DNA of 64,000 nt from positions 28,250-92,249 of the forward strand of contig JBBRWC010000002.1 of NCBI GenBank assembly GCA_038246255.1, given 5' to 3'. Made by a program: the position numbers and the translations under genes. Positions 1 through 8,714 of the stretch are shown piece after piece (position 1 is the first letter of the stretch; each line of letters begins with the position of its first letter). The notes beneath the pieces are model-generated. The model did not search any database. It saw nothing but the letters and a program-made list of their open reading frames with translations, and was not told where the DNA came from. This DNA comes from RI-242 sp038246255. GTDB lineage: Bacteria; Planctomycetota; UBA1135; GCA-002686595.

Positions 1-1
1 G

Positions 2-409
2 CTCGCGGCCAGTGCGGCCGCGATCCCGTTTGTGTCGCTCGAACTGGATCTGTTCCAAGGTGGCGAGGATGACGCCAAGAGCCTGGGTGTCGCCGTGGGG
101 CGCACCAAGATGGTCGCCCTCGTTGCGGCCACTCTCGCCGCGGCTGCGGCCACGGCGGTGGCGGGGCAGATCGCGTTCATCGGGTTGATGGTGCCCCACG
201 CGGTGCGCTTGATCGCCAGCCCGCGCCACCGCGTGCTTCTGCCTTTGTGTTTGGTCGCGGGAGCCGTATTCCTTTTGGGCGCGGACGCGGGCCAACGTGC
301 GGTGTTCGGCGAAGGCCGGTTGCAACCGGGTGTGTTGATGGCGCTGCTGGGCGGCCCGTTTTTCGTCGTGCTACTCGTCAAAAAGCGGCGGGAGGTCGGC
401 ACGTGGTGA
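2..409 (+). CDS. FecCD-type ABC transporter permease, C-terminal part (cut by window edge)
   Basis: Reading frame is open from the first bases of the window, so only the last ~135 residues are present. They match the C-terminal half of FecCD/BtuC permeases: the G-E-D-x-A-x-S-L-G-V coupling loop (EDDAKSLGVAVGRTK) that contacts the ATPase, then hydrophobic segments with GQIAFIGLMVPHAVRL and the terminal ALLGGPFFVVLL helix. The family imports Fe-siderophore, haem or vitamin B12 through the inner membrane. The stop overlaps the start of the downstream ATPase, so the two are translationally coupled. The substrate cannot be read from this fragment. Confidence 0.9.
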   Translation, partial: LAASAAAIPFVSLELDLFQGGEDDAKSLGVAVGRTKMVALVAATLAAAAATAVAGQIAFIGLMVPHAVRLIASPRHRVLLPLCLVAGAVFLLGADAGQRAVFGEGRLQPGVLMALLGGPFFVVLLVKKRREVGTW

Positions 410-1197
410 ACCCGCTCGAAGCACTCGACATCGTCTTTGCGTATCCCGGTCCAGTGGAAGCGCTGCGCGGCGCGAGTCTCGCGATCCACGGTGGCGAGCT
501 GCTTGTCGTTGTCGGACCCAACGGGTCGGGCAAAAGTACGCTTCTGCGCTGCTTGGCGGGACTCGCAACTCCCCAGCGCGGTGAAGTGCTGTTGTGTGGC
601 ACTCCCTACTCCGCGCTCTCGCCGCGACAACGCGCGCTCGCGGTTGCCGTCGTGCCCCAGTTCCTGCCAAGCCTACCGGACGTGCTCGTGATCGATTTTG
701 TCCTCGGTGGGCGTTATGCCCATCTCGAGCGACTGCGCGGTCCGGCGCCACACGACCTCGACGTCGCACACCGGGCGCTCGTCGACTGCGACGCTGACGA
801 CGTCGCGCGCCGCCGAATGGACGAGCTCTCGGGTGGCCAGCGCCAGCGTGTTTTGATTGCGCGCGCACTCGCGCAGGAAGCGGGGGTGCTGCTCGTTGAC
901 GAACCCACGAACTCGTTGGACCCCGAACACCAGGTGCGCGTGTTCGCGCTCTTGCACCAGCTCGCGAAGGGCGGCAAGGCCGTGGTCGTCGTGACCCACG
1001 ACCTCGTCCTGTGCGGGCAGTTCGCCGACCGTCTCGTCCTGATGGCGGCGGGGCGTGTGCACGTGGACGGCAAGGTCGAGTCGGTGCTGCGCCCTGAAGT
1101 GCTCGGACCCGTTTACGGGCCGCACCTTTCGTTCGGACGCCTGATGGGTTCGGACGGACGCGAGCGCCCCTACGCGCTGCCCTGGCTGCGCTCCTGA
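403..1197 (+). CDS. ABC transporter ATP-binding protein, FecE/BtuD/FhuC type
   Basis: Energises the upstream FecCD permease. Walker A GPNGSGKST, Q-loop region VVPQFLP, signature LSGGQRQR, Walker B VLLVDEPT and the H-switch VVTHD are all present in order, in about 264 residues, normal for this subfamily. The frame is open far upstream, but the GTG at 403 (next GTG at 406) is chosen because it overlaps the permease stop and gives a standard N-terminus. The 3' end runs 28 bp into the convergent SDR gene. The substrate is probably an iron chelate or cobalamin; no binding protein is in view to decide. Confidence 0.9.
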   Translation: MVNPLEALDIVFAYPGPVEALRGASLAIHGGELLVVVGPNGSGKSTLLRCLAGLATPQRGEVLLCGTPYSALSPRQRALAVAVVPQFLPSLPDVLVIDFVLGGRYAHLERLRGPAPHDLDVAHRALVDCDADDVARRRMDELSGGQRQRVLIARALAQEAGVLLVDEPTNSLDPEHQVRVFALLHQLAKGGKAVVVVTHDLVLCGQFADRLVLMAAGRVHVDGKVESVLRPEVLGPVYGPHLSFGRLMGSDGRERPYALPWLRS

Positions 1198-1964
1198 ACT
1201 TCTTTTTCGTCGCCCATTCGACGGCGCGAAAAGCGCGGCAGACCGTCGGTGGCCAAGAGGTCGGCGATCTGCGCGGCAGGTGTCGCAGGCGAAAGCAATT
1301 CGCCACGGGCATGCAGCGCTTCAAAACGGGCGCGGCGGGGGAACGATGCGGGGTCCGCGGCGCGGATCTTGGCCTGCATCGCCGTGTCGACGACACCTGG
1401 TGCGTAGCTAATCACCGCGGCGTCGCGCCCGTGCAGCGCGGGCACTTCCTCGAGTTCGATGCCGAGGACGGCAGACGCCATGTCAAGCGCCGCTTTCGTT
1501 TGGCAATAGGCGCTCCAGCCCGGATACGCACTCGTCGCGGCGCCGCTCGACACATTGACGATGCGCAGGGCTGCGTGCTCGGAGTTGCGCAGCGCCCAGC
1601 CCATCAGCCACGTGGGTGAAGCCGCGCCAACGAGGAGCGCCCGTGCGATGGTCCGTGCTTGCACCTCGTGGGTCGCCTCGTGGTCGAGCTGTGCAGCGTT
1701 GTTGACGAGGCCTAACCGCGTGACGCCCGCGAGCGAGAACTCCTGCGGCTGCTGGTGCGCCATCCACTCGGCGAGCGCATTCGGGTCGCCAAGGTCGATG
1801 CGCGCGTGGTGGTAGCGCCGCGGGTCCAGGTTCGCTGGCCCGGCGCTGCGCGCGATGCCGAGCACGCGCCATCCGCGCTCCAAAAGGACTTTTGCCACCG
1901 CGAGGCCGAGGCCGCGGCTCGTGCCCGTTACGACGGCGACGGCGCTCTCCATAGGTGCGAGCAT
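1170..1964 (-). CDS. SDR family oxidoreductase (sepiapterin-reductase-like)
   Basis: Short-chain dehydrogenase/reductase of 264 residues. The N-terminus carries the Rossmann motif TGTSRGLG, followed by the NNAA motif and the catalytic set S...Y-x-x-x-K (VNVSSG, YCQTK). The order and the ending APGVVDTAM...R resemble sepiapterin reductase/benzil reductase SDRs that use NADP(H), but substrate specificity cannot be inferred. ATG at 1964 is given; ATG at 1952 is an equally good start. It overlaps the ABC ATPase gene tail to tail. Confidence 0.88.
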   Translation of the reverse strand: MLAPMESAVAVVTGTSRGLGLAVAKVLLERGWRVLGIARSAGPANLDPRRYHHARIDLGDPNALAEWMAHQQPQEFSLAGVTRLGLVNNAAQLDHEATHEVQARTIARALLVGAASPTWLMGWALRNSEHAALRIVNVSSGAATSAYPGWSAYCQTKAALDMASAVLGIELEEVPALHGRDAAVISYAPGVVDTAMQAKIRAADPASFPRRARFEALHARGELLSPATPAAQIADLLATDGLPRFSRRRMGDEKEVQERSQGSA

Positions 1965-2003
1965 GCCACGGGACGGCGCGCCCGCAATCCCCGTCGGCGC
2001 GGA

Positions 2004-3257
2004 TCAGCGCCGCGGGAGGCGCGACGCGACGAGCACGGTCGTCGGCACCGGCGGGAAGGGCATCGAGAAGCGCCAGGCCGTGAAGTGGGCCGGGTCCCAG
2101 CCCATGCGCTGGAGTGTGTAGCGCACGAGCTCGGCCGAGCGCGGAATCGCGACGGACGCGAGCCCAATAAGCCCGGAGCCCAGGTTCACGAGGCGCTCCC
2201 CGTACGGCACCTCGCGCCCTTCGCGCTCCTTTTCCCCTAGCGGAGGGCGCCCGTCCAGACGACCGAGCAGCCGCAGCTCGGGCTCGAGACCCCACCCAAG
2301 GTCCCGGTGCAAGAGGACGTCGACCTGCAGGTGCTCGGCAGGTGTGAGGAGGTTGGCGCCGACCTCTCCCCAACCGTCGTCGTCGTCGGAGGTGCGCCGA
2401 CCGCGACGCCGGCTGACGACACCATAGGTGCAGGTCAGCAGACTTGAGTTCCCGATCGTTCCCCCGGGCAACTCGAATCGGGTTTCGGTTGCGTTGCGGG
2501 CCACATCGACCCGCGGCAGCGGTTTGGAGCAAAAATGCGCGACGAGGGGCGCAGCGTCGATTCCGCCGGGCGGCATCTCCAGCGGATCGCCGCTGCCGGG
2601 TGTCGCGGTGCCGTCTGTTAGGGAGTACGCCTGGCTCGCAAACAACAACCAGCGCACATTGGGGCGCATCCGCCGAAAGTCGATCAGGCCGCCAACTTGG
2701 ACGACGTCGACCCAGTCCGGGTCGTCCCCGTTGGGTGCGAGGATGCTGACCGAGACCTGGGCGCGCGCTTGGACACCCCAGATGGCGCTATTGCCCTGAA
2801 ACGCAAGTCGGCGGGCCTGCTCCAGCGTCTCTGGTTCCAGCCGACCGTGCCCAAGCCCCTGGACGAGGATGTCGAGCGTTCCGCGGTTGCCCGCGTGGGC
2901 CGCCATCATCTGGTCAAACTCTGAAAGAGCGCGGTCGAGTTCCGCGGTGGCCGCGAGGCCCGCATGGCCCGCAAGTGCGTCGCGGATTTTCCGCAGCCCC
3001 GCGGTGCCCGGCACGAAGCGCAGCGCCGCCGCCGGGTCCGTGGTGCCCACGAGCCTGGCGACCTTCCATGCGAGGTTCTTATTGAGGTCGAAGCGGCGCG
3101 CAACATCCTGGGGGCGGCCCGGATCCGCCTCCGCTGCCCGCAGGGCATTTTCCAGGGCACCCCGCAGCCCGTGCAGGGACGCCACGAATGCATCGCCGAA
3201 CGATTCGACGACGAGGTGCGGACCGGAGTCCGGCGCCGCTCGGGGGGCCTTGGTCAT
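2004..3257 (-). CDS. hypothetical protein
   Basis: About 417 residues. I do not recognise a named family. The N-terminal part contains a helix-turn-helix-like stretch (QDVARRFDLNKNLAWKVARL) followed by an alanine-rich helical region; the C-terminal two thirds is mixed alpha/beta with SLLTCTYGVVSRRRGRR and ends in SMPFPPVPTTVLVASRLPRR. ATG at 3257 was chosen because the 103 codons upstream in the same frame are low-complexity and lack protein-like character. There is no signal peptide or membrane segment. Separated from the SDR gene by 39 bp on the same strand, so possibly co-transcribed. A DNA-binding regulator is possible but unproven. Confidence 0.65.
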   Translation of the reverse strand: MTKAPRAAPDSGPHLVVESFGDAFVASLHGLRGALENALRAAEADPGRPQDVARRFDLNKNLAWKVARLVGTTDPAAALRFVPGTAGLRKIRDALAGHAGLAATAELDRALSEFDQMMAAHAGNRGTLDILVQGLGHGRLEPETLEQARRLAFQGNSAIWGVQARAQVSVSILAPNGDDPDWVDVVQVGGLIDFRRMRPNVRWLLFASQAYSLTDGTATPGSGDPLEMPPGGIDAAPLVAHFCSKPLPRVDVARNATETRFELPGGTIGNSSLLTCTYGVVSRRRGRRTSDDDDGWGEVGANLLTPAEHLQVDVLLHRDLGWGLEPELRLLGRLDGRPPLGEKEREGREVPYGERLVNLGSGLIGLASVAIPRSAELVRYTLQRMGWDPAHFTAWRFSMPFPPVPTTVLVASRLPRR

Positions 3258-3694
3258 GGGAGGGGGGTGGCAAAGGCTGATGTCGGGCGCGGCTCCAAGG
3301 GTGCTGTGGCGCGCGCCCAGGGCGGGTGAAAGCTCGCGATTTGCCCGGGTAAATCGCGCAGAGTGTAACCGGCCGCGTCGCTCGGCCCTTGGGTTTCGGC
3401 GTCGCCCGATACCTGGCCCTTGCGGGGCAAGGCTCGAGGAATCCCGCGCGAGCCGCGAGGTGGCTTCAGGGGATTGCGGACGGAATTCGGAAACGCTGTG
3501 GACGGCGGTCGGGGGGGGCCGAGTGCCGCGAACGGCCCGCAAGCGTTGCGCGGGCCGCGGATCCACGGAAGATCTAACCCACCCGCGCGCGCGCTGGGAA
3601 TTTCAGATTTCGCGGCGGAACTCGCCCACTTCGCCGCCGTGAACGGGTAGCGAGTCCGCGGAGAGGTCACGTGGCCGAATCGAAGGACACCCCC
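3258..3694. other. intergenic stretch without a recognisable gene
   Basis: 437 bp between the start of a minus-strand gene and a plus-strand pseudogene, so it should hold divergent control signals. All six frames give only low-complexity Arg/Pro/Gly-rich translations. I see no clear promoter, RNA gene or repeat. Confidence 0.5.
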
Positions 3695-4354
3695 ATGCGG
3701 CATGCAGAGACAGGAGTCCAAGATGGAGCGCACAGCCCCTTCCCGGCGCTGCTAGCGCGGGCTCGCGCCAGGGAAGCGGACGCCCTCGCGGAGCTCGTCG
3801 GTCGTTTTTAACCCCGCGTGGAAAGCCAGGTTCACATCAGCCTCGCCCGGGACGCCCGCATCGGGCGGCCGTGGTTGCGGGCCCGGTTCAGCACCGGCGA
3901 CGTCGTGTAGGAGGTTTTCCGCAGCGTCCTCGAAGACCTGACGGAGTTCGCAGGGAAAACGGAGGACGGGTTCTGTGGCTGGCTCGCAACGCTGGTTCGC
4001 GACCGCATCGTCGACTCGATTCGGCTGCACGCGGCTACCCGCCGCGACGGTCGGGTGGAGCGCCCCATTGGGGCCAACTCGCCGACGGGGTTCGAGGGCA
4101 GGGACCCCGACCCCGCGTTTGTCGCCATGCAGGCCGAACAGGCGCGAGAAGTCGAGCAGGCCATGGCCGAGCTCGAGCCGCGCCTGCGGCACCTCGTGCG
4201 CGCGCGGATCGAAGGGCTCGCGTCGTTCCGCGAACTGGCCGAGCAACTGGGTTATGGCTCGGAATCGAGCGCCCGGCGCGCATTTTTCGAAGCACAGTCG
4301 AAGCTCGCACTTCGGCTGTCCAATCTGCGTTCCGCAGGGCAAGGCCCCGCGTGA
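3695..4354 (+). pseudogene. ECF-type RNA polymerase sigma factor broken by two nonsense codons
   Basis: From ATG 3695 one frame gives a convincing sigma factor: region 2 text ending ...LAELVGRF, stop, PRVESQVH..., GDVV, stop, EVFRSVLEDL, then a normal region 4 (LRHLVRARIEGLASFRELAEQ...SARRAFFEAQSKL). The two in-frame stops are TAA at 3809-3811 (where Tyr or similar is expected) and TAG at 3908-3910 (where Gln of the usual V-V-Q-E-V-F is expected). Everything else is in frame, so these look like two point mutations. The planctomycete arrangement of such sigma factors upstream of Ser/Thr kinases is kept, but the kinase is broken too. Confidence 0.8.
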
Positions 4355-5098
4355 CGCAGGGATCGGGAACCAGGGTCGATGCGGACCTTGAATCGCTCGT
4401 TGCTCTCGCGCTGGACCTGCGCGACCGCGGCGATCCCGATTGGCTGGAGGCCGCGTGCAAGGATGCACCTGCGGCCAAACCTATGGTGCTGCGCGCGGTG
4501 GCTGCCGCCGACACCCTGCCCTCGGCTTTGGCGCACGCTTACGGCGCCGACTCGCCCCTTGGGCAGGTGGTCGAAGGCCGTTACCGGATCCTGCGTCGGC
4601 TGGGCGCGGGCGCCATGAGCGTGGTGTACGAAGCCGAAGATCTGGCGCTCGGGCGCCGGGTCGCATTGAAGTGGTTGCGCGCGGGCATCTTTGAGCACGC
4701 GCGCGCAAGGGAGCGTTGCTCACGACCGTGGCCGTCGCCGTCCTGTGGCGTGGGCACCACCGTGAAAGCCGTCATGCACAAAGGCTCGAGTTGGCGCGCC
4801 GTTTTCCGCCCAACTTCACGATCGTCGATCCCCAAAACCGCGTGTGGGTGCACGCAACGGACTGGCGCGAACTTGGTGATCTCCTCGACCGCGCCGCGGC
4901 CGTGTGTCTCGATCCGCTTCCGACCCTTTTGCTCCGCGCATCGTTTCGGCTCGACCACGGTGATCGTGCGGGCGCGGTTGAGGACATGCGTCGGATCGGG
5001 CGCCACGAGAAAACGCCACACAAGTGCTCGAAGCACTGCTCGGAGCGCTCGAAGACGAAGTCCGAGGAACACGCGTCCTTTCGGTCACCGACCGGTGA
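4351..5098 (+). pseudogene. Ser/Thr protein kinase with its catalytic core deleted
   Basis: The GTG at 4351 overlaps the sigma pseudogene stop. The N-terminus is that of a PknB-type kinase: GRYRILRRLGAGAMSVVYEAED with the Gly-rich loop, then VALKWLRAGIFEHARARE containing the ATP-binding Lys. At about 4710 the frame changes and the text jumps to a membrane segment (LLTTVAVAVLWRG) and a TPR-like tail (TDWRELGDLLDRA, LDHGDRAGAVEDM); a second shift near 5018 restores TQVLEALLGALEDEV and a TGA at 5096-5098. HRD, DFG and the rest of the kinase lobe are absent, so a large internal deletion with frameshifts is the simplest reading. Confidence 0.8.
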
Positions 5099-5136
5099 AG
5101 GCACGGGCGCGCGTTCCCGCAACTCGAGGACTTGCC

Positions 5137-6207
5137 ATGATCCCCTCCGTCAAAATGTCGGCCCAGGTGGCCTCTGCTGGACTCCTCCTCGCCGTCGGTC
5201 CCGGGTCGCTCGCCGCGCAGAATCAGGCGCCCGCCATCCCGTACACCCAAGGGCAGGGCATGTTCGCGGGCATGGCGCTCGGCGTGCAGCACTTCGGCCT
5301 GTTGACGACACCTCCGAATCCAACCGCACTGCGTATCCGCCTTCCGGGGATCACGAACGGAGCGCTCGAACCGTGGACGACAACACGCTTCGGCGCGATC
5401 ACCGTCAACCATCCTGACTACTCCGCGGAGGCCCTGTGCGCGCACTGGGTGCCCATGGTCGCGTACGGAGCGGTCGACCTCTTCGGTGCGCCCCAGTCGA
5501 ACGCCGTCATCGTCGCGTTGTCCGTCGACCGCCGCGACGGTGAACTGCCCGAGCGCCCCGGGCGCACCGTGTTCTCGCTGACCGCAGAAAGCGAAGTCAA
5601 CAACGCGGACAGGGACCAGATCTTGATCTCCCAACTCGCCACGGGAAGCACTGCAGCGATCACGGCCGTGCCGTTGAAGACACAAACCGGCGTGCCGATC
5701 TCGGAGAAGCTCGGCCTCGTTCCGACGGGACATGCCATCATCGTCGACCCCGACGACGTCACGGGCCTGTGCGGGCGCGGTCCCAAGGAACAGCAGGATT
5801 ACGACCGCTGGACCGCAACCGCCGAAGCCGTGAACGACTTCGAAAAGCTGGCTGAGATGGGGTTCGCGATGCAACGCCATCTTTCCAGCACGTTCAAGGA
5901 GCGCATCCTTCTGTCGGCGAGCGGCCTTGACATCGCGGGCTACGACTTCGGCTTGGTGGAGTTCGAGTTCGATCTGTACGACGGCTCCATCGACCCGCTT
6001 CCCGTGCCGTTCCTACCCGGAAGCAGCTCCGGCTGGATCGTCGTGCTGCCCGGACAGACCGTGTCGGAAATCTCACCCGCGTCCGGTCAGCTCACGGATT
6101 CCGTACGCGTTCGTAGCCGCACACGGCTCCATCGGGTCGATCTCCAGACGGGGTCGATCGACTCCGACATCGCGAGTAGCTGGAGCTGCATCCTCGGCCT
6201 GCCGTGA
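5137..6207 (+). CDS. exported hypothetical protein
   Basis: 356 residues beginning with a signal peptide (hydrophobic ASAGLLLAVGPGSLAAQ with a likely cleavage after SLAA or AAQ), so exported to the periplasm or surface. A GAGGA ribosome-binding site lies 7-11 bases before ATG 5137, unusual in this window. The rest is a soluble globular protein with GQGMFAGMALGVQHFG near the N-terminus and no membrane segment. No family recognised. It follows the broken sigma/kinase pair by 38 bp and may once have been under their control; that is inference. Confidence 0.75.
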   Translation: MIPSVKMSAQVASAGLLLAVGPGSLAAQNQAPAIPYTQGQGMFAGMALGVQHFGLLTTPPNPTALRIRLPGITNGALEPWTTTRFGAITVNHPDYSAEALCAHWVPMVAYGAVDLFGAPQSNAVIVALSVDRRDGELPERPGRTVFSLTAESEVNNADRDQILISQLATGSTAAITAVPLKTQTGVPISEKLGLVPTGHAIIVDPDDVTGLCGRGPKEQQDYDRWTATAEAVNDFEKLAEMGFAMQRHLSSTFKERILLSASGLDIAGYDFGLVEFEFDLYDGSIDPLPVPFLPGSSSGWIVVLPGQTVSEISPASGQLTDSVRVRSRTRLHRVDLQTGSIDSDIASSWSCILGLP

Positions 6208-6328
6208 ACGTTTGTCGGTGACGGTGGCGCGCCGGGCAGTGGGGTCCGGCGCGTCTGCCCGCGCGACACCGTCGAACGCCGTGGCGGCCGCACGGATGGT
6301 GAGCCCCGGGTGTTGCGCCCCCGCCCCC

Positions 6329-6358
6329 TTGTGAGTAGCCCCCCCAGGGGCCTATTCT
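6329..6358 (+). promoter_or_regulatory. possible housekeeping promoter of purF
   Basis: TTGTGA at 6329-6334 and TATTCT at 6353-6358 with an 18-base spacer, about 110 bases before the purF start, in the 261-bp gap. Resemblance to a sigma-70 consensus only; no other support. Confidence 0.35.
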
Positions 6359-6468
6359 CTTTGCTCCTCGGGGTACTGTCGTCGGCCGGCGGCGCCCCAT
6401 CCCGCCGGCACGCGCCGAGGGCCCGACGGCCCCTCCGACGCCCGGCCGACCCCGGCGCCACCGATCCC

Positions 6469-8019
6469 ATGTGCGGCTTCATTGGCATTTACGGCCCCGA
6501 AGGGGTCGACGTCGCGCCCGAGCTCTACGAAGGGCTGCTTGCGATCCAGCACCGCGGTCAGGACGCCGCGGGCATCACGACCTTCACCGAGACCTTCCAC
6601 GTGGTGAAGGACTTCGGGCTGGTCCGCGACGTTTTTACGCCGGCTAACATGCCGAGCCTGCGGGGCAATCTTGGGCTCGGTCACGTGCGTTACCCCACGG
6701 TCGGGGTGGGACGGGTCGAGGACGCTCAGCCCTTCCACCTGAACTTCCCGGTCGGCGTGGCGATGGCCCACAACGGGAACGTCACCAACTTCGACGAGCT
6801 GCGCCGGGCCCACTTTCGCTCGAGCGGCACGCGGCTCAACAGCTCCTGCGACCTTGAAGTGATCCTGTTCGTGTTCGTGCGCGCGCTCTCCGAGCGCATC
6901 CGCCCGGGTGCGCGTGTGGCAGCCGAGGACGTGTTCGCGGCCGTTAAAGCGGTTTACGCGGAGGTCAAGGGTGCCTACTCAGTTGTCGCGACCCTGCCCG
7001 ACGTCGGCCTCGTTGCCTTCCGCGATCCGTTTGGCATCAAACCGATCTGCTTTGGCATGAAGGTCGACGAGCACGGCACTTGGTACGCGTGCGCCAGCGA
7101 GAGTGTCGTCCTTGACGTCACCGGGTATGACCACCAGTTCGACCTGGACGCGGGCGAAGCCGTGTTCGTTTCGGCCGAACGGGAGGTCATCCGTCGCAAG
7201 TTGTCGGACAAACCGCACCGACCGTGCATCTTCGAGCTCGTGTACTTCGCGCGCCCCGACTCGGTGCTCGATGGCATGAACGTCTACTCGACACGCACAC
7301 GCTTCGGCGCAGCGCTTGCGGACCAATGGAAGCGTGAGGGAGCGCCCATCCCGGACGCGATCGTGCCGATCCCCGACTCGTCCCGCGACGCGGCCATGGC
7401 GATGGCGACGCGCATGGGTGTGCCGTACCGCGAAGCGCTGGTCAAAAACCGCTACATCGGCCGCACGTTCATCATGCCGAACCAGGGCGCGCGCCAGAGC
7501 TCGGTGCGCCGCAAGCTCAACGCGATCCGCAGCGAGGTTGCGGGCCGCGACGTGCTGCTCGTCGACGACTCGATCGTGCGCGGCAACACGGCAAAGCGCA
7601 TCGTGCGCATGGTGCGCGATGCCGGTGCGAAGAAGGTGTACTTTGCCTCCTGCAGCCCGCCGTTGATTTCGCCGTGTCCCTACGGGATCGACATGGCGAC
7701 CAAAACCGAGTTCCTGGCATCCGGACGCACGAACGCCGAGATCGCGCAGGTGCTCGAGGTCGACCATCTCGTGTACCTCGACCGCGAAGCCATGAACGAA
7801 GCCGCACGTGCGGGCAACCCGAAGGTCGAGCGCTTTTGCAATGCGTGTTTCACCGGCGACTACCCGACCGGCGACATCACACGCGACATGCTCGCCACGA
7901 TCGAGGGCGAACGCCTGGACAGCCAGCGTGTGTTCGCGTTCAGCGCGGCCGCCGCTGAAGCTGCGGAACGGCGCGCAGTCCTGACGCGCTCGTCGCTCAC
8001 AGGGTCCAGCCCAAGCTGA
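6469..8019 (+). CDS. purF: amidophosphoribosyltransferase
   Basis: First enzyme of de novo purine synthesis: glutamine + PRPP to phosphoribosylamine. MCGFIGIYG puts the catalytic Cys of the class-II glutaminase domain at residue 2, which fixes the start at ATG 6469 although the frame stays open upstream. LLAIQHRGQDAAG and the PRPP-binding loop VLLVDDSIVRGNT are present. The four cysteines expected to hold a 4Fe-4S cluster in Bacillus-type PurF are recognisable: HRPCIFELVYFARPDS, SPPLISPCPYGIDM and CNACFTGDYPTGD. About 516 residues, full length. It stands alone here, and its 3' end overlaps a convergent gene by 23 bp. Confidence 0.96.
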   Translation: MCGFIGIYGPEGVDVAPELYEGLLAIQHRGQDAAGITTFTETFHVVKDFGLVRDVFTPANMPSLRGNLGLGHVRYPTVGVGRVEDAQPFHLNFPVGVAMAHNGNVTNFDELRRAHFRSSGTRLNSSCDLEVILFVFVRALSERIRPGARVAAEDVFAAVKAVYAEVKGAYSVVATLPDVGLVAFRDPFGIKPICFGMKVDEHGTWYACASESVVLDVTGYDHQFDLDAGEAVFVSAEREVIRRKLSDKPHRPCIFELVYFARPDSVLDGMNVYSTRTRFGAALADQWKREGAPIPDAIVPIPDSSRDAAMAMATRMGVPYREALVKNRYIGRTFIMPNQGARQSSVRRKLNAIRSEVAGRDVLLVDDSIVRGNTAKRIVRMVRDAGAKKVYFASCSPPLISPCPYGIDMATKTEFLASGRTNAEIAQVLEVDHLVYLDREAMNEAARAGNPKVERFCNACFTGDYPTGDITRDMLATIEGERLDSQRVFAFSAAAAEAAERRAVLTRSSLTGSSPS

Positions 8020-8539
8020 ACGCAACCCAGGTGGGTGTCGGGTCGATTCCGACGCCCTCCACACCGTCGCGCAGTGCGCTATCGATCAGCACCGATTGCG
8101 CGAGAGTTAGCGTCAGGCGCGAGCGCTCGGAAAGTGCGTAGGAGAGGTCGGCCGCGACCAGGGCGTCCGCAAGGCCGCCCGACTCGCTGAAGAAGTAGTC
8201 TTCGGCCTGGTCGGACGAAACCCAGCCGAGCGCTCCGCGCAGATCGAGTGCGAAGTGTTCCCCGAGCGCAAATCCGTGGCGCATACCCGCGCTTGCGTAC
8301 ATCCCGCCGATCTCGTCGACATCGGCGATCAGCGTGAGCGACGGCGCAAGCAAAACGTCGGGCAAGGCGACGCCGGCGTGCAGCTCGAGCGTGCTTTGAC
8401 CCACCCCATTCGGGAAGTGGTAGCTCATCACACCCACGGACGCCGCCACGGGGCCAAATGCGCGCGCGTGGTCGAGCAGCAGGTCGATTTCGGTGACGTC
8501 GTGGCGCTGGCCGTCCGGAAACACCGCGTCGCCCGCCAC
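7997..8539 (-). CDS. beta-barrel-like outer membrane protein, apparently without its N-terminus
   Basis: 180 residues from GTG 8539 with alternating hydrophobic strands (VAASVGVMSYHFPN, LELHAGVALPDVLLAPSLTLIAD, FALDLRGALGWV) and a terminal strand TWVAFSLGW-T-L, as in bacterial outer membrane porin-like proteins such as the TorF family. No signal peptide is present and a stop lies about ten codons upstream of the GTG, so the N-terminal ~60 residues expected of an exported barrel are missing or frame-shifted. It neighbours a clear pseudogene, so decay is plausible. Convergent with purF. Confidence 0.55.
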   Translation of the reverse strand: MAGDAVFPDGQRHDVTEIDLLLDHARAFGPVAASVGVMSYHFPNGVGQSTLELHAGVALPDVLLAPSLTLIADVDEIGGMYASAGMRHGFALGEHFALDLRGALGWVSSDQAEDYFFSESGGLADALVAADLSYALSERSRLTLTLAQSVLIDSALRDGVEGVGIDPTPTWVAFSLGWTL

Positions 8540-8714
8540 GGGCCGTGGCGTAGGGGTGGTTCAAGGGGCGGGACCGCGCGGTGCGACAGCAGATGTCCAC
8601 GCCAAAACCTACTCTGGAACGTTCGGACGCGCGGCCCCCGCCGCGGCGCCCCCACGTCGGCCCCCGATCTGCATGCCTGCCAGCCGTCGCGCCCACACGC
8701 GGCGCACGGGCCAA

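Noticed and set aside
371..1396. Long antisense frame over the ABC ATPase gene
   Set aside because: Arg/Pro-rich low-complexity translation opposite a conserved gene; a shadow of high GC. The same holds for other long antisense frames, e.g. over the transketolase, cheA and YfhO genes.
6310..6468. N-terminal extension of PurF
   Set aside because: Frame is open, but the text is Arg/Pro/Gly-rich and the catalytic Cys must be near the processed N-terminus; ATG 6469 is sufficient.
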